A DNA stretch of 64,000 nt from contig CAWGOJ010000027.1 in the NCBI GenBank assembly GCA_963824195.1, positions 1 to 64,000 on the forward strand, given 5' to 3'. A program made the position numbers and the translations under genes. The notes below the pieces were generated by a model. The model had not been told where the DNA came from. It saw nothing but the letters and a program-made list of their open reading frames with translations, and did not search any database. The DNA is from Bog-473 sp963824195 (lineage in GTDB: Bacteria > Actinomycetota > Acidimicrobiia > Acidimicrobiales > RAAP-2). Position 1 is the stretch's first letter. Each line of letters opens with the position of its first letter. Shown piece after piece: positions 58,664 to 64,000 of the stretch.

Positions 58664-59710
58664 CTACTCCCTGAACAGGCCACGCGTCGCGAACAGGGGG
58701 GCGCGCTCGGCGTCGTAGGACTCATCGAGGTAGCGTCCGACTCGGGCCACCTTGTCGACCGAACCGAACACGAGCGGGGTGCGTTCATGGAGGTCGTCGG
58801 CCGTCCTGGTCAGGATCCGTTCCCGCCCGTCCGTGGCCGCCCCGCCGGCCTCCTCGACCAGCATGGCGACGGGGTGCGCCTCGTAGACGAGCCGGAGCGA
58901 CCCCGAGCGGTGTCGTGGACGGCGATCGGCCGGGTACAGGTAGATGCCACCGTGGATCAGGATCCGCAAGGCCTCGATGACAAGCGCCCCGTACCAACGC
59001 ATGCTGAAGTCCAACCCCCGCAGGCCCTCGGCCCCGGCCTGCAGGTCCGCCACATAGGAGCGAAACCCGGGAAGCCAGTGGCGCGCATTCGACGCATTGA
59101 CCGCGTACTCGGGGGTACCCGTCGGAACTCGGATGCCCCGGGTCGACCGGACGAACACCCCCTCGGCGGGTGCCAGGAAGTAGAGGTCCGTGCCCGCGCC
59201 GGTTGTCAACACGAGGATCGTCGCCGGACCGTAGAGGATGAACCCGGTGGCGAGCTGCTCGACCCCGGGCCGCAGGAACACGCACTCGGGTGACTCGCCG
59301 GTGTTGGGTCGGATGGAGAAGATGAGACCGACCGGACCGTTGATGGCAAGGTTCCCGCTTCCGTCGAGTGGGTCCACCGCGACGACCAGTGGCGCGCCGG
59401 GTACCAGGACGGTGGGGAGCTCCTCCTCTTCCGAGGCGAGGACGGCGACCGGTCCGTTGAGCAGTGACTCGAGGACGAGCCGGTGGGCGAACAGGTCCAT
59501 CCGCGTTTGTGGGTCGCCGCTCGCGTTGTTGCCGACCACGTCGTCGATACCGCCGAGTAGGGGCGCAACCGCCAGCTCACGACCGATGCGCACGCCGGCA
59601 TCGGCGAGCGACACTATGGCGGCCGCGGTGGCCCGGCGCTGATCATTGCCGTCTGCCCAGGCGGCGAGCACTCCGTGAAGCTGTTCATCGCGTCCTGGGA
59701 TCTCAGCCAT
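58664..59710 (-). CDS. cbbF: Fructose-1,6-bisphosphatase class I
   Basis: The 348-residue enzyme hydrolyses fructose-1,6-bisphosphate in the regeneration phase of the Calvin cycle. The metal motif is VVAVDPLDGSGNLAI, and the sugar-phosphate site includes YVADLQAG and GGIYLYPADRR. First gene of the operon; RBS GAGGA is before the ATG. Its promoter region is the 260 bp between it and repeat copy 11. No CbbR gene or clear CbbR site is visible in the window. Confidence 0.94.
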   Translation of the reverse strand: MAEIPGRDEQLHGVLAAWADGNDQRRATAAAIVSLADAGVRIGRELAVAPLLGGIDDVVGNNASGDPQTRMDLFAHRLVLESLLNGPVAVLASEEEELPTVLVPGAPLVVAVDPLDGSGNLAINGPVGLIFSIRPNTGESPECVFLRPGVEQLATGFILYGPATILVLTTGAGTDLYFLAPAEGVFVRSTRGIRVPTGTPEYAVNASNARHWLPGFRSYVADLQAGAEGLRGLDFSMRWYGALVIEALRILIHGGIYLYPADRRPRHRSGSLRLVYEAHPVAMLVEEAGGAATDGRERILTRTADDLHERTPLVFGSVDKVARVGRYLDESYDAERAPLFATRGLFRE

Positions 59711-59973
59711 CGGGTTCCTCTGGCTCGTCTCTGGGCCTTACCGTTCCACCAGGCCCTACGAGAGATGGTGACCGGCCTCCGGGTCCGCTCGATAGGGACT
59801 TTGGTCACGAAGGACTCGGAGAGGGACCTCTGCCTGATGTGCCTCCTACGGGGAACCGGGCGCGCACGGGACAGTTCCCATTCGTGGCTGTCCAACGTGC
59901 CGGCTGGGCTGGGCCGGGAATTGCAAGAAACCAGCCCAGGACTGGTCTCTTGCGCCCGATTTGTCGGACAGAA

Positions 59974-60215
59974 GTGGCGGGGGGAGGATTTGAACCTCCG
60001 ACCTTTGGATTATGAGACCTATTCGGTCCGTCTACGGCGTCATAGGACGTATGCCGCAGTCGTGCTGATTCCGTCCCCTACCTGGGACGATATGACCTTC
60101 AGCCACCTCTGCCAGGAAGAACTCTCCTGACACGGAAAATCGCATTTGGTGGGATTCTTGTGGGATCGCACTGACATTCGGGCAATCTTCGCGTCATTTC
60201 TTTCGGGCTCTCCGA
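59974..60215 (-). repeat. tRNA-derived repeat copy 11 (tRNA-Met 3' half), right border of Calvin cassette
   Basis: Minus-strand end: TCTCATAATCCAAAGGTC (CAT anticodon), GGAGGTTCAAATCCTCC and CCCGCCAC. The tail carries CCGTCTACGGCGTCATAGGA, CGTATGCCGCAGTC, CTGATTCCGTCCCCTACCTG, GTGGGATTCTTGTGGGATC and CTGACATTCGGGC near 60183, then GTCATTTCTTTCGGG. The whole gap 59711-60286 contains only this copy and the cbb promoter region. Confidence 0.8.
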
Positions 60216-60286
60216 CTAGGGGACTTGAGGAGAGCCGAGCAAACCCCGAGTTGGGCCTTCAGTGGTGCCTTGAACCGGTCGGCCGG

Positions 60287-60970
60287 TCAGTCGGCTGAAC
60301 GCCGGCAGCGCCTGGAGCGAGCAGCCAAGCCGATGACCACGACGATGCCGGCGACGATAAGCAATGGTGCCAGCCGGCGGCCCACCGACGAGCCGGCGAC
60401 GCCGATCAGATCCACGGGCTCTGCCGGTGCGGAGTCGATATGGCGGACAGCAGGTGCCGGGTCGGGACCTTGGTGCTCCGGATGGCCCTCGACCGCCGTC
60501 GTATCTGGTTGAACTGCGACCTCGCCTGGTCCCAGCACGCTCGACTCAAGATTGGTCACGAACTGATCGAGCAGCTTGGTGGACACGTCGGCCAGCACGC
60601 CACGCCCGAACTGCGCCACCTTGCCAGTGATGGAGAGGTCCGTGAGCACGCTCACCTTCGTGCCCGCTTCCGAAGGCTCCATGCTCGCGGTGATTTCCGC
60701 GGTCGCATTGCCCTGGCCGCGCGTCTCGCGCCCCTCCGCCCGCAGCACGGCCCGGTGACCGCTTTCGTCCAACTCGGTGAATCGGGCCGTGCCCTGGTAC
60801 GAGGCCGTGATGGGTCCGACCTTGACCTTCACCACACCCCGGTACTCGTCGCCTTCCACCTCCCGCAGCTCCGCTCCGGGGAGGCACGGGGCAATCCGCT
60901 CGGCGTCAGTGAGAACGGCCCAAGCGACCTGGATGGGGACGGCGACTTCGAACTCGTTCGTCAATTCCAT
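60287..60970 (-). CDS. coxG: CoxG-like SRPBCC membrane protein
   Basis: This 227-residue protein has a CoxG/carbon-monoxide dehydrogenase subunit G-type START domain (NEFEVAVPIQVAWAVLTDAE, CLPGAELREVEGDEYRG, GRGVLADVSTKLLDQF) and a C-terminal membrane anchor LAPLLIVAGIVVVIGLAA with a positively charged tail. In known systems CoxG tethers CO dehydrogenase to the membrane and passes electrons or quinones. It overlaps the mocA gene by 10 nt and is the last gene of this cox accessory operon. Confidence 0.9.
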   Translation of the reverse strand: MELTNEFEVAVPIQVAWAVLTDAERIAPCLPGAELREVEGDEYRGVVKVKVGPITASYQGTARFTELDESGHRAVLRAEGRETRGQGNATAEITASMEPSEAGTKVSVLTDLSITGKVAQFGRGVLADVSTKLLDQFVTNLESSVLGPGEVAVQPDTTAVEGHPEHQGPDPAPAVRHIDSAPAEPVDLIGVAGSSVGRRLAPLLIVAGIVVVIGLAARSRRCRRSAD

Positions 60971-61542
60971 TGCGTGAGGGCCCCGCGGGTGTCGATGTCA
61001 GTGGGTGTGCCCACGCAGGGTACTTCCCGCACGAGTTCGGGCCGGCCGCTGGCGAGAGCGCGGGCGCCCTCGTCCCCGGTCGTCGGGAGCAGTGTCCACA
61101 CCGACGCGTCGAGACGCACCGGGTGCCCCCGCCGCCCCTCGTAAGTGGCAAAGACCACGGGGCCACCCGGGGTGGTGGCAACCGCGCGCCAGGCCTCGGG
61201 CGTCAACCCCGGGGTGTCCCCGAGTCCTATGACCGCGGCCTGGTGGCCCTGGCGGGTGCACCAATCGAGGGCGACCCCGAGCGAGGTGGCCTGGCCGTGA
61301 TGCCACCGCTCGTTGTGCAGGAGGGTCACGCCCTCAGGCACCACGGCGCCCAGGTCTGCGGCACCATCGACCACCACCACTTCATCGAGCCCGGCTTCGA
61401 GCGCCGGAGCGATAGCCCAGGCCACCAGCGGTCTGCCCCTCAGGGCATGAAGAAGCTTGGCCCCGGGCGCCGCCTCCGGGTCATTGCGATTGAAGCGGCT
61501 CCCGGCACCAGCGGCCAAGATGACGGCTGCCACGGACACCAC
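60961..61542 (-). CDS. mocA: Molybdenum cofactor cytidylyltransferase (MocA-like)
   Basis: The 193-residue NTP-transferase is of the MobA/MocA group, with the nucleotide motif VAAVILAAGAGSRFNRNDPE and GADLGAVVPEGV-type Rossmann segments, and the region LGDTPGLTPEAW. It adds CMP to molybdopterin, giving the MCD cofactor of CO dehydrogenase and related hydroxylases. It is embedded in the cox operon, overlapping coxG by 10 nt, which supports that role over MobA. Confidence 0.88.
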   Translation of the reverse strand: MVSVAAVILAAGAGSRFNRNDPEAAPGAKLLHALRGRPLVAWAIAPALEAGLDEVVVVDGAADLGAVVPEGVTLLHNERWHHGQATSLGVALDWCTRQGHQAAVIGLGDTPGLTPEAWRAVATTPGGPVVFATYEGRRGHPVRLDASVWTLLPTTGDEGARALASGRPELVREVPCVGTPTDIDTRGALTQWN

Positions 61543-61584
61543 GCTGAGCGTACCGGCGTCCCTGCTTGCGGTGACGCAGCATCC

Positions 61585-62409
61585 TCAGCGGACATGGATC
61601 GAGCCCGATCCGTCCCTCAGCGGGCCAAGGGGCCCGGATACCCGGCCCGTGCGCACGGCGATGATCTCGGCGAAGACTGACACTGCGGTCTCTTCGGGGG
61701 TTCGTGCCCCCAGGTCCAGCCCGATCGGACTCATGAGCCGCGCCCGCAACTCGGACTCCGACGCTCCCGCATCGAGCAGGCGCTTCCAGCGGTGATCATG
61801 GGTACGACGCGATCCCATCGCTCCCAGGTAGCCGACCCGCGTGGCGAGCGCCGCCATGATCGCCGGCACGTCGAATTTCGTGTCATGGGTGAGGACGCAC
61901 ACGGCGTCGCGGGGGCCGAGATCGGACCCCACCCGGGCGAGGTACCGGTCGGGCCAATCGACCACTACCTCGTCCGCCAAGGGGAACCGGGCGCCCGTGG
62001 CGAAGACCGATCGAGCATCGCAGACCGTCACTGCGTAGCCGAGGACCCGCCCCACTTCGACCAGGGCGCGCGTGAAGTCGACCGCGCCGAAAAGCACCAG
62101 ACGGGCCCGCCGGACGAAGACCTCGAGGAGGATGGCCACGTCCTCCCGCCGCGCCTCGCCGTGAGCGCCGTAGTGGCGGGTGACAGTCACGCCCCGATCG
62201 AGCGCGGCCAGGGCGTCCCGCGCCACGACGCGATCGAGCTCGGGATGACCCAGCGTGCCGAGTACGGGTTCTCCCGGTTTCACCACCAGCTTGGCGGCGA
62301 GCGCGGTGGCATGGCCGGCACCGTCGGCCCGGTCTGTCACCGTCGCCAGCACCACCGGTTCATCGGCATCGATGGCACGCCGCAGTTCAGCGAAGAGGGG
62401 GCCACTCAC
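61585..62409 (-). CDS. XdhC/CoxI-family cofactor maturation protein
   Basis: The 274-residue protein has both an XdhC N-terminal segment (VVLATVTDRADGAGHATALA) and the Rossmann C-terminal domain (RLVLFGAVDFTRALVEVG, VCVLTHDTKFDVPAIMAAL, VGYLGAMGSRRT). It inserts or sulfurates the Mo cofactor of CO dehydrogenase-type enzymes. GTG at 62409 overlaps the preceding stop as GTGA. CoxI and CoxF are not separated safely by sequence alone, so no symbol is given. Confidence 0.85.
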   Translation of the reverse strand: MSGPLFAELRRAIDADEPVVLATVTDRADGAGHATALAAKLVVKPGEPVLGTLGHPELDRVVARDALAALDRGVTVTRHYGAHGEARREDVAILLEVFVRRARLVLFGAVDFTRALVEVGRVLGYAVTVCDARSVFATGARFPLADEVVVDWPDRYLARVGSDLGPRDAVCVLTHDTKFDVPAIMAALATRVGYLGAMGSRRTHDHRWKRLLDAGASESELRARLMSPIGLDLGARTPEETAVSVFAEIIAVRTGRVSGPLGPLRDGSGSIHVR

Positions 62410-62720
62410 CAGTCGAGCGGCTCCACCAGCACATGGAGCGTGCCACCACACGTGAGCCCGACCTCGAGCGCCTCGTCGTCCGAGTAGCCGAAGACGCAGC
62501 GCCGGGCCTCGCCGGTTGCGAGCACTTCGAGCGCCTCGGTGACAATCGCACCCTCCACGCAGCCACCCGAAACCGAACCGGTGACCTCGCCGTCCTCGCT
62601 CACCGCCATGGCGGCACCGGGATCTCTCGGTCCCGAACCCTCGACGTCCACCACCCGGACCAGCACCACCCGTTTGCCCGCGGCAAACCAGCCATCGATG
62701 GCCGGAAATGTCTCCCTCAT
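62406..62720 (-). CDS. Short XdhC N-terminal-domain protein
   Basis: A 104-residue stand-alone XdhC_CoxI N-terminal domain: VVLVRVVDVEGSGPRDPGAA, GSVSGGCVEGAIVTEALEVL and LTCGGTLHVLVEPL, matching the family motif SGGCVEG and CGG. It works with the full-length XdhC/CoxI next to it. Its ATG overlaps the coxE stop (ATGA) and its stop overlaps the next GTG, so all are coupled. Upstream in-frame sequence to 62942 is antisense-like and not used. Confidence 0.85.
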   Translation of the reverse strand: MRETFPAIDGWFAAGKRVVLVRVVDVEGSGPRDPGAAMAVSEDGEVTGSVSGGCVEGAIVTEALEVLATGEARRCVFGYSDDEALEVGLTCGGTLHVLVEPLDW

Positions 62721-63865
62721 TTTGAGATCACCTCGAACAGCCCTTCCAGCGCCTCGAGCGAATGTCCCGAGACGAATTCGTCCACGTGCGGCAGTGCAGC
62801 CCGCATGCCCCGCGTCAGCGGCTCGTAGCCCTCCGCGCCCTTGAGCGGGTTTGCCCAGATGATCCGATGCGCCACGAGCGACAGCCGTTCCATCTCGTCG
62901 GCGAGCACCGACGGGTCTCCCCGCTCCCACCCGTCGGAGCACACCACCACGATGGCGCCCCGGGCCAGTCCGCTCATGCCCCAGGCGCGGTTGAACGAGG
63001 CGAGACCCTCACCTAGCCTCGTTCCGCCCTCCAGGTCCCGTGCCGTCACCGCCACTCGCCGGAGCGCCGCGTCCGTATCGCGCCAGGCCAGCTCCCGCGT
63101 CACCCGTGTACAGCGTGTGCCCACGGTGAACACCTCGGCGCCGCGGTGTGTGAGCACCAGGGCATGGGCGAAGCGAAGCAAGGCCGGCGTGTACGGACCC
63201 ATGGACCCCGAGACGTCGAGCAGGAGCACGAGCCGGCGAGGTCGCGTGCCCCAGACGCGTCGGCGCAACCGGAAGGGGTCCCCCTGGGACGCCAGCGAGC
63301 TGCGCATCGTGCGCCGCACGTCGAGGGTCCCCCGGCCGGGCCGGCGGGCGACGACCAGGCGCCTGCTTCGCCGACGCGGCGGGCGGCGGCGCACCTGAGC
63401 CATGAACCTGGTCACCTCGGCCAGCTCCGCCTCGGTGCACTCCCCAAAGTCCTTCGTGCGGAGGATCTCGGCCGCGCCGTAGGCCACTCTGACCGGCGGG
63501 ACGGGGTCACGGAAGTCGTGGCTGCGGTCGGCCGGCGGCGGCTCCCCACCGCTCGCCATGGCAAGGGCGGGCAAAGACGATCGCGGCTCCGTGCTGAGCC
63601 GACCGCCCGGGAGGGTCACCCCGGCATGACCGAAGTACGCCACGAACGTTGCCACATAGAGATCGGCGTCATCCGACCGTCGACAGAAGCAGGCGCGACC
63701 AGCCCAGAAGACGTGCTCGGGCCGCGTGATCCCGAGCAGGCCCAGGGCCAGTGCAAAATCGATGCTGGCGCTGGGCGGGACGTCGAGCCCCGCGGCCCGG
63801 AGGGCCCGCGAGAAGCCAGTGGCCAGCACGGCCTCATCGTTCGACTCTCTCGGGCCTGGGGTCAC
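62717..63865 (-). CDS. coxE: CoxE, VWA-domain CO dehydrogenase maturation protein
   Basis: The 382-residue protein has a von Willebrand A domain with the MIDAS motif LVLLLDVSGSMGPYTPALLR and ends VVCSDGWERGDPSVLADEM. The N-terminal half (YGAAEILRTKDFGECTEAEL) is the CoxE-specific region. With the MoxR-type ATPase CoxD it completes the Mo-Cu active site of aerobic CO dehydrogenase in known systems. GTG start overlaps the coxD stop (GTGA). Confidence 0.93.
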   Translation of the reverse strand: MTPGPRESNDEAVLATGFSRALRAAGLDVPPSASIDFALALGLLGITRPEHVFWAGRACFCRRSDDADLYVATFVAYFGHAGVTLPGGRLSTEPRSSLPALAMASGGEPPPADRSHDFRDPVPPVRVAYGAAEILRTKDFGECTEAELAEVTRFMAQVRRRPPRRRSRRLVVARRPGRGTLDVRRTMRSSLASQGDPFRLRRRVWGTRPRRLVLLLDVSGSMGPYTPALLRFAHALVLTHRGAEVFTVGTRCTRVTRELAWRDTDAALRRVAVTARDLEGGTRLGEGLASFNRAWGMSGLARGAIVVVCSDGWERGDPSVLADEMERLSLVAHRIIWANPLKGAEGYEPLTRGMRAALPHVDEFVSGHSLEALEGLFEVISK

Positions 63866-64000
63866 GCCCCCACCTGGCGCGCCTCGGTCAGCAGGTCGGC
63901 TAGGCCGGCCGCCCTGACACGCTCGGCATCCTCGCGGTACTTGAGGACCGTGCCGAGCGTTCGCTCAACCGTCCTCTCATCGAGCCGGGCGGCACCGAGC
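63862..64000 (-). CDS. coxD: CoxD, MoxR-type AAA ATPase (C-terminal end only)
   Basis: Only the last 46 codons lie in the window: LDERTVERTLGTVLKYREDA followed by GLADLLTEARQVGA, matching the C-terminal helix of CoxD. It overlaps the coxE start as GTGA. The ATPase domain lies beyond the right edge. In known systems CoxD acts with CoxE in CO dehydrogenase maturation. Confidence 0.8.
   Translation of the reverse strand, partial: LGAARLDERTVERTLGTVLKYREDAERVRAAGLADLLTEARQVGA

Noticed and set aside
1..64000. CRISPR array or classical transposon
   Set aside because: The repeats are ~50-200 bp, widely spaced and without uniform spacers, and I saw no cas genes, transposase or terminal inverted repeats.

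Overview
The window is high-GC DNA with dense ATGA/GTGA gene overlaps and many TANNNT-type -10 boxes placed 6-7 nt before start codons, which points to an actinobacterium. The gene content fits an uncultured, metabolically broad, CO-oxidising lineage such as an Acidimicrobiia-like organism: CO-dehydrogenase accessory genes beside a Calvin-Benson operon, Baeyer-Villiger and flavin monooxygenases, CoA-ester enzymes and WS/DGAT. The taxonomic placement is inference; no rRNA gene or complete tRNA gene was found.

Layout. 1-3.8 kb (-) is a phosphorelay operon: hybrid histidine kinase, HPt protein and response regulator. 4-14.5 kb is ordinary chromosome: hydrolases, metXY with a GNAT gene, ohr, a HAD phosphatase, nitronate monooxygenase, and an AraC-VOC pair. 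14.8-20.5 kb holds mannan-active enzymes (secreted GH76, GH38) and an SMP-30 lactonase. 20.6-31 kb mixes intact genes (enoyl-CoA hydratase, TetR plus CoA-transferase, AttH-like protein, cNMP-domain thioredoxin-reductase-like flavoprotein, UBP zinc finger, SRPBCC) with many broken ones. 31.4-37.4 kb carries a BVMO/SDR/amidohydrolase operon and a dimethylformamidase-like gene. 38.8-44.3 kb has a large wHTH-ATPase regulator with a flavin monooxygenase, an OsmC protein and a methyltransferase. 45.4-55.5 kb has a transporter, a flavoprotein, a ThDP enzyme and a lipid set (WS/DGAT, esterase, acyl-CoA synthetase, acyltransferase). 55.9-59.7 kb (-) is fbp-prk-cbbL-cbbS. 60.3-64 kb (-) is coxD-coxE-xdhC-xdhC/coxI-mocA-coxG, running off the edge.

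The most striking feature is a family of about eleven direct repeats from 16.1 to 60.2 kb, all in one orientation. Full copies start with the 3' half of a tRNA (anticodon loop to acceptor; five Met-CAT-like, one Gly-CCC-like). A ~150-200 bp conserved tail follows, ending in an 11-nt-phased direct repeat of GTGGGAT, often the palindrome GTGGGATCCCAC, and then a second short copy of the tRNA-derived block CCGACCTTCGGG. This resembles the attachment-site architecture of tRNA-targeting tyrosine recombinases. The repeats cut the window into gene cassettes of roughly 0.6-10 kb, and several genes are truncated at or beside a repeat. The complete Calvin operon lies exactly between two copies. No integrase gene is present in the window.

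Together the cox and cbb genes suggest CO- (or mixotrophically) powered carbon fixation acquired in modular form. The other cassettes supply degradation enzymes for steroid- or terpene-like substrates, amides and polysaccharides.
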